From NCBI RefSeq assembly GCF_933775445.1, contig NC_065878.1:13465395-13529394 (forward strand): DNA of 64,000 nt, read 5' to 3'. This document shows, piece by piece, positions 21,580 through 35,067 of this stretch. The notes under the pieces are model-generated. The model made no database searches, was not told the origin of the DNA, and saw only the letters and a program-made list of their open reading frames with translations. Position numbers and translations under genes: made by a program. The first letter of the stretch is position 1. Each line of letters opens with the position of its first letter. Origin of the DNA: Argentina anserina (Eukaryota > Streptophyta > Magnoliopsida > Rosales > Rosaceae).

Positions 21580-22129
21580 TAGTGGTGGGCACGGGACGGG
21601 ACGGGGCTCATCCCACGTCCCATCCCACTCTTTTGAATCGGGACGGGATCGGGACGGGACAATGGTTTTTAAGAATGCATCCCACTCGGGATTAATCCCG
21701 GTTGGAACGGGACGGGATCGGAACGGGACGGGACAAATCCCACCTTCATATGAAATTTAATAAAAACCTATATTTTTAATTTTTCATTAACAAAGTAACA
21801 TTTAATAATGAAATTGTAACAAAAAAAATACATATTATGTTCAAAATATTATAATTTACCATTACTATTTGAGTTGATATAATTTTGGAGTTATTAAGAA
21901 CATAAATTAGTTTCATTTTAATACAAATATATAAGAATTATTAAGTTTTTATTAAAGGTGGGACGGGACGGGACGAAGCGGGATAAAAATTATTCGTCCC
22001 ACGTCCCGTCCCACTATTATGAAACGGGACGGGATCGGGACGGGACAGACGTTTTTAGACCTCCGTCCCGTCCTGTCCCTATGAATTTCGGGACGGGATC
22101 GGGATTTCCGTTTTTTATGCCCACCCCTA
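21580..22129. mobile_element. hAT-type MITE with GGGACGGGATC arrays
   Basis: A 550-bp non-autonomous DNA transposon. The 8-bp duplication ATAGAAAC flanks it exactly (21572-21579 and 22130-22137). Termini are TAGTGGTGGGCA on the left and TGCCCACCCCTA on the right, a 12-bp inverted repeat with one mismatch. Inside both ends are clusters of GGGACGGGATCGGGACGGGA and its complement, making strong subterminal secondary structure, around an AT-rich centre. An 8-bp duplication and this terminal sequence are typical of hAT elements. The minus-strand arginine-rich frame across it is an artefact of the repeats. Confidence 0.88.
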
Positions 22130-22249
22130 ATAGAAACACTACTCCACCTTTTGTAGATTATGAGAGAGAATTCCAAGCTTGTTGTATACATGTTTCATTC
22201 ATTTGTTTCAATTTCTTAAATCTACTAATAAGCTATATTTTCAAATCTT

Positions 22250-22459
22250 TTGAAGAAAAAACACTATTAGTGTGCATTCGTTAAAACAAATAAAAAATGA
22301 GTTAATGACGTTTATGGTCAACGGATGTAACAGATCAATCACCCTTATGTAGCCTTAATTACTATTGTAATTACCATTTACTTCTATTGTAATCTTGACC
22401 CATATATAAAGGGGATTATCAATGAGATGAGTAGAACCAATTCCATTTTCCCTATAACA
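22250..22459 (+). repeat. copia-3 5' LTR
   Basis: About 210 bp, ending CCCTATAACA, with a TATATAAAGG promoter-like motif. It has lost two bases at its very start compared with the other copy. Confidence 0.85.
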
Positions 22460-25400
22460 CGTTATCAACACGTTGCTTTGATTTTGAGTTTTCAGGCAAA
22501 GAGAAGAAAAAGAGAGGTCTAAACCCCCCTAGAAAAATTACACTTAAAAAAATGTGCAGAAGAAGGCAAAAAAGGCAGAACTAGTTTTTTGTCTAAGGGC
22601 ACCCAGAAATTCGAACTGGAAACCCATCCTCTCCGACTTGCAATTTCACCGGCGACGCTGCAACACTGACGTCACCAAGCGGCCATGGTCGTCCAACCCA
22701 GAACAACGGCAAATCTAGCGACGAAGGCCTAGCAATGCACGACAAGCCTCCACGTCTGCGGCGTCTAGACCGACAATCCCAGATCCGGACATCTGTTGCA
22801 ACAAACCCCCGATCGGCGACGACACGACCTAGATCGGCAACCCAATCCTCTCCACCGACGCTTCACATTCCTGATCGGCGTGCTACAACGACGTCACCCC
22901 TCAATCGAAAACTAGCCTTTACGTCTTTTTCGACCGACCCACGATTGACGTCTACGGATCCGGCGACCCCAGCCTTCTCCGCCATCGCCTTTATTCACTG
23001 CAGATCACCGATGTGGCTTCATTTCGATCAGATTGGTTCCGATGTCTCTTCCGGCGCGCCGACGACGTCTTGTACAGATTTGCAATAGTAGACCTCGACC
23101 TACCACTCCCAACCTGGATCCGCTGTGCCCGACCCATGAAAATAGATTTTTCCCATGGTAAAATGAAATTTACCTATTCTGGTAAAAGAAAATTAGAAGT
23201 AATTCCCGAAATTACCGGATAATTAATCTTAGTTTACTATTTATAATTTACTATTTTACAGTAATATAAACTTTTTATGGTTAAGTAAATTCAATTTATA
23301 ATGATTAAAAGTGACTAATCATATAAATATTGTTGTTTCTGTATGTGATTTATTAATAACGTGACGAGCGACATGGAATCATGAGATCAAGAATCGCTTA
23401 ATATGCAGTTTATTTGATAAACTAACAAGTAAGATCTAAATTAGTATTGCCATTTTTATTAACTTTCATTCATATAAATGAAATTATATATGTTATGGGA
23501 GCAAAGTAATCTCTAAATATTATTCATGTTATATTCTATACTTTTTATCATAATTTAATTACTTAGCATGTCATTAAATCGTGATGCTATGATTTAAATT
23601 TTTAAGCATTATATATTTATACATGGTTATTGGCATGTATCATGAATACGATAATTGCCTAAGTTTTGTAAATTACTTAACCATGTTAAATGATATGCTT
23701 TATTTGTTGCATATGCTATGTTTATATAATTTTTATAATTATGTTATTTAGCATATTATATGAGCATTGCCATATAACGAAATTTCATGATAATTTTATA
23801 ATTCAAAAACAAAGAGAGGACAAACATATTCTTGTGATAAAGAATTTTCATGAAGCATCGAAAAATACGACCATTACAATTCTTAGTCTTGCAATCCGTT
23901 TTGTATTTCTTAGAAATTAATTAAATTATATATTTTTACTGTGAAAAAAGCAACTTCATAAAGCTCAAAAGTGGTAATAATGTATCTTCGTATGTTTAAT
24001 TTTCGTGTAAGTCTATTTAGAATTTTAGACTGTGAAACTAATAAGTCTCGCACTCTATCTACAGCTGGTCAAACCAACACAACATATATTTTACTCTAAA
24101 GAATTTGAGTACCAACCCCCTCTATGCAAACATGTTTTTCTGCACGTAACTTGGAATCATACTTAAAATCTTGAATGACAAATAAATGTCTCTCAGAAAA
24201 AAAAATTTCTCAGAACGAACTATGGATAATAAAGAAGTAATAACCCTAAAGCAAAGGGCAAATATTATGAACATGTAGGTTCATACAAAATGATCAATGA
24301 CAATTGATAACAATGTAACGTTTGAAATATGCATAGGGGATATGACATGTGCAATATGAAACGTCCTCTTACAAAAAAAAATAGAATAATGAGAGTACGG
24401 CGATTTGAAAAAGTATATTCAATATCAAATTACAAGGAGAAAGCTCCTCAATTTTAAGAGCGACACAAATCTAGGTCAATTCAAAATGTTTCAGACTTCG
24501 ATTATAGTCTGCCACTAATTTTTCAAGATATAATTGTAATGGCTATTATATATGCCTAAAATTTTATTAAAGTTCGGTATTGAAGTACCTTTGAATTGGA
24601 CAAGACCTTGATGAAATTGTTGACATACAACCAAGGTTATGAATTTTTCTCCATGAATTGAGAATATTTGAATATTAATCGAGATATACGTGGTTTGATT
24701 TTTAATATTTTGACTTTGCGAAGTACCGCATAAAGTAAAGCAACTTCACAAAATATTAGTATAACATGAATAACTGAATGCAAAGAAATGCACCATGCGA
24801 TCCCCAGAGTAGTAGTACTGAATAATAATAATACTATATGCGTGGATATAAATAATAATATCAATAATGATCGCTAATGTATAATCCTTTGGGATTCAAA
24901 ATGTACATGCATTATGAGATGGAGATATCATTTTACGATTCTATCAAATTACTTTAAAGAATTTGGGTTATATTCCATTTTCATGTCTTAACTATATACT
25001 TCATTGACACTTTATGTAACAAGAGCCAACAAGAGACAATCCCTCATACGTTTTAAATATTTATGTCGACGACTTTCCATGTGAAAAGAATAAGTGAGAT
25101 TACAGTTTACTTCATTTGCACTATCTCTAATGACTGCAAATGTAACCGAGTATTAGAGAAGTTCATAAGTCAATTTCGCAAGTATATACGAAATTGCTTA
25201 ATGAATCCAACAACGTCAAAAGAAATTAACCTTCAGGATTTTGACATATTTGGGCTTTGACACGATTTACTGGGATACTCAAGTCGTGTTATATGTGTCA
25301 GTATATTAAAAGAGTTACACCAGGACAATTATATTTTTTTGATAAAATAGAAGCAAGAACTAAGGAAACAAAGTACTGTAATAATCCTTAAATTTATTTT

Positions 25401-26874
25401 TATGGTGGAATTGAAGATGCAATTTCATCCCCAGATTTCGTAGCTCCCCTGAGATGGAACAATGAAATGTTTGATGCATAAGTATATGCACTAACACCAT
25501 ATTCTGCTTCTTATATTCATTGTGATTACGTATGTAAAGTTAATCATTCAAAGCTTATCGATCTCTTAAAGAAATTTGGATTGAGATCATCTTATGCAAA
25601 TGACATGTATTGTCACTATGTTCAAGGATTGAATCTAACGAAAATTTTGTGGATTAATTCAACCAACTTGCAGACACTTTAAATAATTTATAGTGTTAGT
25701 TGCTGTGTCGACACGCTAGTCATGTGTCATCACACCATTCACTACTAAAACTAATGTTACTTATGCTAGTAACAAACTCACTTGGTCTCACGAAAAATGA
25801 CTAAAGTACTAATGCACACTAATCTTTCCGTTTATGGTAATGTAATTTTTGTATACACAACTTATTACTCACTAGTTTTTGGCTATCACCTTAATCATTG
25901 TCAAAGGAATTACAATCCATAACATCGAAGGATCGAAATACTTGAGCTCGTCAAGATTCACACGAATCTACAATCCTTGAGCTCAACTAGATTAACTTAC
26001 GTGCCAAGTTGCGACACCACATTGCATAATGGTAAAGCCAATTAATGTGAATAAGTGTTCTTATTAGAGACGAGCATCCATATAGTCCACTATATTGCAA
26101 CCTTGACAAGAGATCTCTTTTTTCACTAGATATGTGAAATATCACTTTGACGAGACAGTCTTCCCGTTGTTAGGGGGAGATAAGAACAAAGAATGTTCAA
26201 GTGGAACGATAAGAATTGTCATGGTTTGTCCCCACTGTATCTCATCTTGATCCCCACAATTGCACAAAGTGATTAGATCACATATATTAGCTGCAAATAT
26301 GCTTGCAAGGTTCAATGTCCTAAGAAGAGAACATGACGCCACTCAAAAAGGAATTGGGCATTGCGTTGCCGCCATAGATGGTGGCATGTTGACATCATAA
26401 AGTGGCATAAATGGTGTCATAAGCCATGGCTATCTAAGGAAGAGGGGGAGACCTTATGTTCGATATATACTCGATTAAAGAAATAAAGCGAGTTTGGCAC
26501 AATTAGATCCATTGATCCATAATCTCAAATCCGCCTCATAAGAATTCCTGGATTTTGGTTATCACTGGGGGACTCCTCATATGTTAGAACAAATCCTTGC
26601 AAATAAAGAGATCTCTATAAATACAAACTACATGAGGATGTATGATATTGAGTCTTAATATCAAACTATACTTCGTTGAGAAATACCAATGGAGTAATTT
26701 TGGTCTAATGGAAAGAAGCGATCTAGCATGAACTAAAGCCCACTAACAAAGAGATAGGTATTTGGGTAGGTGAAGCCGACACCGCAAGTATAAACCCTAT
26801 CATATATCTTTGTTAGGATGCGTATGAGAATTAAGAGTATAGACTCATCTTATGACACAAGGTCTCTCACTAAA

Positions 26875-26904
26875 CGCACTGGAATCGACTACGAGAAAAT
26901 ATTC
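26875..26904 (+). pseudogene. remnant of copia-3 reverse transcriptase
   Basis: Ten codons reading RTGIDYEKIF, preceded in another frame by remains of the VAQGFS motif. This is the most recognisable part of the decayed pol gene. Frames change every few dozen bases around it. Confidence 0.6.
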
Positions 26905-27855
26905 ATTTTGTAATGGACCACAATGAGATATTCTCGTAATGGATGTCATTGCACTCTACTACTTTATCAGTTTGGTAGTTTCTGAAAAACTGATAAGTGT
27001 AGCTTATGAATGTTGTAACAAGATATCTCTATGTGGAATCAAAATTAAGAGATATACATGAAAGTCATAGAACTGACTTTATTCACCCAATAAAAGGTAC
27101 TAGACCACGTTACGCTACAAAAGGAATTGAAACGTGCACGAAGTAAATACTTGTTTTGGAATAGGGATCAAAAGAATTATGTCATTGCGTATTCAATATG
27201 GATTTGCATAGTCTTTTGATGAACTAAAAAGATGTCGCCATTACAAATCCTAAATTGAGAATGAAAAAGATCTTTGGAAAGACACAAACTCGAAATGGAT
27301 CTCGAGGACTGTAATCATCAATCGGCTTTAAGCACTCTAAAGGTTAAAAGTGAGGCTTCCATAACTCCCATGATCAGTCAAAGTCTTTAAAGATAGATCC
27401 GTCTTCGTCTAAATGAAGATGACGAGTAAGTGTTGGGAAATGAGATTCCCTATACAAGTGCAAAGAAGTATCATTGCACTTAACACAAATATGGAAGACT
27501 TGACCTCTCATTCGTTGTATAGCTTTGCGCCCACACAACAATAATACCTAAAAGTTTAGGCTTATTTAGTCCCTATATATAAAAGAGAAAACGACATGCT
27601 AAGGATGAATACTATCTACGTTGTCGCCAAATGTGCTTAAAGTAAATATGCAAAAGTTATTAAAATTTCCACGATTAATGTAAAGATCAGGGGGAGGTGT
27701 AAACATCAGGGGGAGTTTAGAACATATATTTTTATCTCAAATGTAATAGGTGTGTTATGCTCTTTTCCCATTCGACCAAGGTTTTATTTTATCCCATTTT
27801 TTAATGAGGCAACACTTTGTGCACCATTATATCCTCAACTCGTCACAAGACGGAG

Positions 27856-28067
27856 TGTTGAAGGAAAAATACCATTAGTGTGCCTTCATTAAAACAAATA
27901 AAGAAATGAGTTAATGACGTTTATGGTTAATGGATGTAAAAAATCAATCACCATTATGTAGCCTTAATTACCATTGTAATTACCATTTACTTCTATTGTA
28001 ATCTTGACCCTATATAAAGGGGATTATTAATGAGACGAGTAGAACCAATTCCATTTTCCCTATAACA
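27856..28067 (+). repeat. copia-3 3' LTR
   Basis: 212 bp from TGTTGAAGGA to CCCTATAACA, matching 22250-22459 with many scattered differences. Confidence 0.87.
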
Positions 28068-28072
28068 ATCTT

Positions 28073-28601
28073 TATTTTGTATCATTGTACCATGAAGTTT
28101 CATATGGTAATCTTTTGTTTTAGATTTCAACTTTTCATATTCTTGATTTCTTCACTCTCTAGCATAATAGATAATAACATGCATTTTGGTATTTCAATAT
28201 ATGAATGAGGTTTTTGGAATGATAGAATACCTAACAAAAAGGTTGATGTAAAAATTCATAAAAGAGATGTTAGCTATATTAATACATGAGATCCCTTTGG
28301 AATCAAGTAGTACCAGTACCACATCCACGTTGATTTGCTACAATAGGGAAGAGACCGAAATTGAAACTGACTACTCTTTTTTTCTCTTCGAAATTGAAAC
28401 CGGGGAAGACATGCGAGATTGCTGAGCACAACGCCAATAGCTCCAGCACAATCTCGAATGAAATATGTGGTGGAAAAGAGGCGGAGAAGGCAGCAGAGAA
28501 GGTGGTGGAAAGGGGGAGGCGGTTAGAAGGCTAAGGAGATAGTGGTGCAGCCTGAGAATCGAAGGTGGCGAAGTCCAGGACACTGGAAACATGACGAAAT
28601 A

Positions 28602-28633
<32 letters not shown>

Positions 28634-28727
28634 GAAGGAGAAGAGGAAGGGGAAGGAGAAGAAGAACAAGCGAGGAGGTGGGCTTCTTTAATTTCCTTTA
28701 AGTACTTCAAACTCTCTTGCTTTATGG
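28073..28727. other. intergenic segment with a (GAT)n microsatellite
   Basis: No gene recognised. A pure trinucleotide run (GAT)n occupies about 28602-28633, next to GA-rich sequence. Confidence 0.6.
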
Positions 28728-28732
28728 ATTAG

Positions 28733-29663
28733 TGTTACACCCCTAAGTGCTACATGCACTATGTGTGTGGGCGAGGTTCACCCTTGCACCAAGCCAAGCA
28801 TGCACGAAAAGCAAGCAAGGAGCCAAGTATACATGGACCAAGTCAAACTTAGAGACCAAGCTGCAAGCAAGGCACGATGTAGGCAGATGCAGGACTGTGT
28901 AAGAAGATTAGCCTCACCAGCATAACAGTTGCAGAGATATTACCCTCGCCAGCAGGCAGTTGCAGAATGCAGGTAGATTAGCCTCGCCAGCAAGCAATTG
29001 CAGAATGCAGGAAGATTAGCCTCGTCAGCAGGCAGTTATAGGTAGTTGCGGAGATATTAACCTTGTCAGCAAATATGCAGTTGCAGAGAAGTTTTGGGAT
29101 GAGTTGGCAAGGGAAGTTACATTCTTGCTAGTTATCCTAGGTAGTTACCTAAGTAGTGGGGGCTGTCCACTACATACTAGAATAATGGCATGCATGACAA
29201 GTGTCATAGGCAGTTAAGGGGAGTTACATCTTCCATGCAATGTAGGTATTTAAGAAAGTAGGAACTCTAGCATGAGACTTGGAGAAGTTCTAGTGAACAT
29301 TGTCAAGATCTCTGTTAATCTATGTATGTTTGCTTTGTTTAATGAAAAGGAAAGCTATTTCCCCAACATACTCGTGCATGTTCATAAACTAGACTTATCC
29401 TGCATATAGATCATTAGGTGAAATGGAAACACTCGAGTGATCGAAAGAAGTACTATCAAAAGTACTTAGTGAGTTGGGATTTGGGAGATCTCACACCTAT
29501 CGAGTAAGATATAAGAGCGCGGCCTCGCTTACAATAGGGTTGAGGAGAATAGGCTAAACTAGGAGTTTGTGGACGTCCTAGTGCCATCACAGAGCCCTTT
29601 GACACCGTCGCATTTAAGACCTAAGTAACGAAATATTCAGTTGCGTACTTAAGGCCTATGACA
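28733..29663 (+). mobile_element. solo LTR, probably Ty3-gypsy
   Basis: A 931-bp unit starting TGTTACACCCC and ending CTATGACA, flanked by ATTAG at 28728-28732 and 29664-29668. There is no second copy, primer-binding site or coding region beside it, so it looks like a solo LTR left by recombination between the LTRs of a full element. The TG...CA ends and TGTTACACCC start are typical of plant gypsy chromoviruses; the family is an inference. Strand is arbitrary. Confidence 0.78.
28905..29090 (+). repeat. imperfect tandem repeat inside the solo LTR
   Basis: Three to four degenerate units of about 45 bp, each with a form of GATTAGCCTCGCCAGCA followed by GCAGTTGCAGAATGCAGG. Confidence 0.75.
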
Positions 29664-29668
29664 ATTAG

Positions 29669-29990
29669 CAATGTGACACTGACATAGTTCAAATTTGGTT
29701 TGGCCATCGACTAGAAGCATCAACGATAGAGCGGTTCGTGATTGTGATCGAATGCTTGTTACTTATGCTATGTTTTGCCTTTTTTGATTGGATGTAGTAG
29801 CACGCAACATAAGCATTCGACAATCCAGAGCTGAAGAGGAATAGTGGGGTGAGTATCTAAGCCTTATATTCAATTGTATATGATTCTCAATTCCGAGCGG
29901 ATGTTGTTTATTAATATCGCCATTTGAACCTTCACTATGGAATAAATTAAAAAAACTATTAGATAGAAAAAAAACATATATCTTTACCTC
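29669..29990. other. short intergenic piece between two elements
   Basis: About 320 bases of probable host DNA between the solo LTR and the next copia element. No gene recognised. Confidence 0.5.
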
Positions 29991-29995
29991 AAACT

Positions 29996-30212
29996 TATTT
30001 GAGGAATAACGAAACGAGAATAATAACAACGTAATGGAACATAACGTAACCCTTTATTGATTGATAATGGGGCCTATATATAGACATTACATAACCACAA
30101 TCCTGTAGGATTCAAAGTGCTAATCTATTACATAGATGCGAATCTATCTCTAACAATAAACCTAATAAGGCTAAGACACACACAATGGTAGAATAATAAT
30201 TCTCTCGGAACA
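29996..30212 (-). repeat. copia-4 3' LTR
   Basis: 217-bp repeat; on the plus strand it runs from TATTTGAGGA to CTCTCGGAACA. Confidence 0.85.
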
Positions 30213-33200
30213 CTCCCCCTTGTGTCGCATGCCTAGGTTGCATGGTGCACACATCGTTGCCTCGGTAAAAAACCTTGTCAAGAAAAATAAAAACCTCTTG
30301 GGTGAAAAACAAAAGCTTGATCGAAGGGAAAAAGAGCACAACACACCGTCTACATTTGAGGTAGCCTCCCACTGAAGTCTACGAAACACCTCCCCCTGAT
30401 TAGTGCCATAATCATGGAGTACAAAGAATAAGGTATACAATGTTCATTACATGCTTCTCAAAAGTAGTCTTGCGCTAATAATTAATCATTAATCTCGCCA
30501 CACATCCTTAGATCATACATGCTATACATAGTCAAACTTAGATCTTAGGAAACAAGATTGCATAAGAGCTCAAAACAAGAGTTTGCAATGAAATCAGATT
30601 CTTCGGCCATGTTATACATAGCCAAACTTTAGATCATACATGCTACACATAGCCAAATTTTAGAATGACCTCACTCACTTAAATGACCATAACTTCTTCA
30701 TCACAATAAGTCTCAGTGAACCATAAAATGTACTGGAAAATAGACACCCGTGGCCTTTCAGTGAAATAAAGTTCACAACCTAATTCGACCGGAGCATTTC
30801 ACAGTGCCCTATCGAAGTTGACTGACTTGCAAATTTCCGGACAAAAACTAAACACATAGACCTTTCCAATGGTACCAAATTCACTATATTTCATTGATCG
30901 AGCTGTTCTGTAGGTCTCATTGAAGTTGACCTACAAAACTGGACATATTCTGATTTGTCACATTCAATGTGTCTTTCACAGAGGAATGGGGGAATAGACC
31001 AATGAAGGATTGCTTTTGATCTGAGATGGAATTGAACGTATCCTCTATGTTACCAATGTCAACATCAACACTAATGCGTACACTAGTGTGTATGAGCTGC
31101 TGGCGGCGTTGGTGTGGGAGGAATGTATTAATTCGCTAAATGTACAACTAGACCCATGTCAATGGAACAATGTAAGTCTAATAATGCTGCATAGGCGCAT
31201 AGTTAATCACATCATAATGAAAGCAATAGTGTTCCAACAACACTAACATATATGAATCCATAGTTCATTGAATCTCTTCATCATCTTTACTTAGATGGAA
31301 TAGAGAGTCCACAGTTGGCTTTCATATGAACACATATTGGTATAAGTTCTGGCAACCGATTGTACTACGTTCTTTAGAATGTCGCAATCTGATTGCATAA
31401 GCTCTTCGTGGTCTAGATGTATTTAATCAAGCAATTAAGTCTTTCAGACACTTTCACATTTGTGTTAAGATCCATTTACAAATATGCTATGACCACTATT
31501 ATATGCTGCAAATCAGTTTTCATGGACACTACTACTGATCAAGTAGTGGAAAACAATTATGTTCATAACGAGAGAATATAACTCAACGTGGTTAATACTA
31601 GGATAATGAGACAATCTTTGCGCCATAAGTCCTGCAATTATCGCATGACTTCATCTTTCTCATTACACTTACGAACAATGACTAATATAACAAGTTTAGT
31701 TCAGCCTGTATTGATTCTTTCCACTTCGGTCAAGTTGCTCATCGTTGATATTTTACAACGGAATAAGAGCATAAGCGAATACATCATCAATCATAAGAGA
31801 TCAATCCATTAATATATACACGCGCTTATACGATCAATTGAGAGATTTCTTTTGTTCTCTGACATCAACAAAAGGAGTCTGTAGCATGCCACATAAACTT
31901 AGTTGATAGACATATTAAGAGAATATCTCTTGATGATGGGCAAAATACTTGTGCCTACACACCTCGTTTCTTTCTGGTTTTAATTCTAGAGAATAATGGT
32001 GTCCCCCTCATCTAGGTAGGAGCCAAGACCAAAGCTATGACCCTTACTAGTCCATCTTTGCGTTTTCTGCTCTTGTTTTGTGGTGCAATACCACGAGCGC
32101 CGACAACACCACAACGTACAATGGTGCCATCGCCGGCTTCCTTCCCACTGTCAGGGATGGTGCCAACGGTGCTAGGACCAGGTCATATGAAATTCTCTCA
32201 TATTTTAGGAGTTCTAACCTTACTGGCACATCATAACATTTATTTGCAATCTCGTCACTTTCGCAATATCGGTAAAGTCATTAAGCATCGAATCTTTGAC
32301 TTTTTGGAGGTCGATAATGCATTGGACTTTTGCTCACTTTTAGTAGTGCGGGATCTTAATGAGACATAGTGCCACACTAAGTGACCGTGTGCTAATATCG
32401 CAGGATAGAGATTCACGGTTGTAGATTGGAAATAGCGGATAGTGTGGTGATTCATAAATCATAACCAACCAAAATACGTAAGCGTTTCAAGTAGACCCAT
32501 TGAGATTAGTACAATAGAGGAACATAAACAACTTAACTAAATAGGCGTTAGTGAAAAGAATGTTGGGATCGTATCCAATAACCATATGGTACGTACTAAA
32601 CGCTTGGCAAGTTGTGGGTCTGAAACGAATAAGTGTCGCTGCATGCAACATCATTACATATCCCCATGCAAAGACCAGTCGGTTAGTACCCATGACCAAA
32701 TCTGAGCTCTGCTAGATCGTTCAGTGAATGAACATGAGGAACAATATGTTCAACGACGATCCTAGTAGATATACAAAGCGAAATCATAAAAAGTCGTGGA
32801 GGTGAACTCTCCAACGTTATCCAATCAAATAGATTTGAGAGGATGTGAAGGGTGGTGGGCCCTTAGGATGATGATCATAGCTAAAAACTTAGCAAATGCA
32901 GCGATCCTTGTGGAAAACAAAGTGACGTGTGACCAACGTGTCGATGCTCTTAACCTATACCATAAAAAACTGAAAAAATGTCCGCATTCGGTTGGATATG
33001 GTCCACTAATGTCACCTTAAATACTTTGTAAAAATGGAATGTTCTCGGTTGGAGCCTTAGCAAATAAAAGACTTCCTTGAAATCTACCAAGAGAACAAAC
33101 TTTGCAAAATGAGCGATGGGCATCAGAGATTGTCATGGAGGCATTAGAAAACACATGAGGCTTCACAAGCTCCTGTAAAGGAAGGGATGCCGCCACCGAC

Positions 33201-33339
33201 GGCCTGAATGCCATGGAGCTTCCAAGAGGGGTAGGCTCGGCCTCACCGTGCAGGGCACGGATAGGCACGGCCTCACCATGTGGAGCACGGGTTAGGTGGT
33301 CCTTCAATCACTTTCGGAACTTGAAAAATGGATGACCAT

Positions 33340-33440
33340 GTGAATTCTTAAGAATTCTAATCATCATATCACGTCCAATATGCCCGAGACGGGCATGCCA
33401 AAGCATATACGAGTCTGAATCACAAAAGTGGCGTTCAACC
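33340..33440 (-). pseudogene. copia-4 GAG-pre-integrase remnant
   Basis: On the minus strand the sequence reads SYMLWHARLGHIGRDMMIRI, the conserved segment just upstream of copia integrases. Neighbouring integrase and protease regions are too decayed to follow. Confidence 0.7.
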
Positions 33441-35067
33441 GCATATGATTCAAAAATTCAAATGGAAGTAAGATACAAACCATTCCTGAGACTCGTTATC
33501 TTCCATAAGATGCGGCGGGGCTGATGTCTTAGAGGTGGAAAAACAAGGTATTATGGCAGTTAAATACCAAACAATTAGGGTGGTAAAAACCATCCAATTG
33601 GTGCGGGTGGTCACTAATAATAATAAAATCGTTTGAGCTATGAAATGACTTGGAGAACCCGAAAAACTAACCGGAAAACCATGTCAAAAGAACTCAAAAC
33701 CGGGTGAAATTTGGACTGGGAAAACGTGGCAGCAAAAAACTGCGAGAAGTATCCCAGAAAAATGACGATAAACAATGAAAAAATTGTCGGAAAACTCGCC
33801 GGAAACTGGCGGCGCCGATCACCAGAAAAGCAGCCTGCGGCAGCCAGAGCTGGTTGGTATGAAGGCCGGAGCTGCAGGTCCAACAGGGGACACCAGCAGG
33901 AACCGGGTGGTAGCGCCAGAAACACCGGAAAATAGCCAGAAGCGGCCAAAAAGTTGGCAAAACGTTTCGGAAATGACGGAACAGTAACCCGGTACAGCCG
34001 AGGTTAAAACAACGTCAATTTTTTGAAGAATGGAAGAAGGACATCACAATGGTACGACGATTTATCATTTTTCCTATTACGAGTCACGTAAAAATGCAGT
34101 TAGGGACTATACGTGCAAATAAAAGATTAAATAAACAAATAGGAAAAGAAAAGGAGAAAATAAATAGGTTTTAAAGCCCAAGGGTCTAGTGGGCTCTGCA
34201 GGCCGTATGCCCAAAAGTAGCAGCTGGGTTTAAGGATGCAGGCCAAATATGGATGTTGGGCTTGTGAGAAGGCCCAAACCATCATTGGGTCTTTCTGGGT
34301 CGGGTCAAGTGGCGCGGGTCGAGATATGCGAAAGATGGGTCAAGGCTGGTCGGATCCTACAGATCCGGGTCATCAGTCCGCGTGGTAGATAGCAAGGAGG
34401 GCGACAACAATCTTCGAGGCTACCAGATTGGAGGAATTCAACGATCTCGAGGGACATCACAGGCGTTGCACGGGGTCCGGATCTGCAAATCGAGGTCCTA
34501 CCCTGAGCCTGATTGACGGCGAGGAAAGAGGATGGGGCAAGTTGGCGGTGACTAGGTTGGAAGTGGTCTACCTTGACCACCGAATATCATCAACAGATCT
34601 GCGTGGCGCCGAGGACGAGCAGCGTTGTTGGGTCGTTGGGTTGAGTACTTCGAACACGGGTCGGCGTCTACAGATGCGATGGAGGCAGGCAAGCGACGTG
34701 GCGGCAGTGATGAGTCTTGGTCAGGGCAATCTGGGTCTGGAGTGGCACTGGACGACGACTAGAGGTGGCGCGCAGGGCTGGCTGGACGAGGGCGGCGGCA
34801 TGCAACCAAGTCGGAGCCGGCGGCCATGAAAGGTCGCAGTGCGATTGGGGAAGAAAGAGTTTGGGTGCCCAGAGCAAATTTCTGGGTGCCCTGAACAAGA
34901 TCGATTTTGTTTTGTTTTTTTTTGTTTCTTTGCCGACTAATACTTGTCAGTTTGTATCTATTTTTCCGATGAAGAGGGTTGCCGGAGTATATGATTTCAG
35001 GGATATGGATTATTTTTTTGGTGGTGGCCTCGTTGTACAGACACTTTAGAACAAAATGCTGATAACG

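Larger units (their letters stand above)
22250..28067 (+). mobile_element. old, decayed Ty1-copia element (copia-3)
   Basis: A 5.8-kb element with LTRs at 22250-22459 and 27856-28067 and the duplication ATCTT at 22245-22249 and 28068-28072. After the left LTR is CGTTATCAACACG (from 22460), the kind of primer site attributed in copia elements to an internal half-tRNA-Met primer. The interior has no long frame, but fragments remain: at 26875-26904 RTGIDYEKIF corresponds to the RT motif R-P-G-I-D-Y-E-E, and just downstream MDVIALYYFISL fits the following RT segment. AGGGGGAGG and AGGGGGAG near 27690-27715 are polypurine-like. The many stops and diverged LTRs show an old insertion. Confidence 0.85.

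Noticed and set aside
21952..22191. Arginine-rich ORFs at the MITE
   Set aside because: They result from GGGACGGGATC repeats inside a hAT-type MITE.
22735..23222. Arginine-rich ORFs in copia-3
   Set aside because: They occupy the leader and early gag position of a decayed element; no zinc knuckle or gag motif, and the two frames overlap.
34305..34898. Several 76-133 residue ORFs
   Set aside because: They lie in the GC-rich leader and gag side of the decayed copia-4 element and show no conserved gag text.
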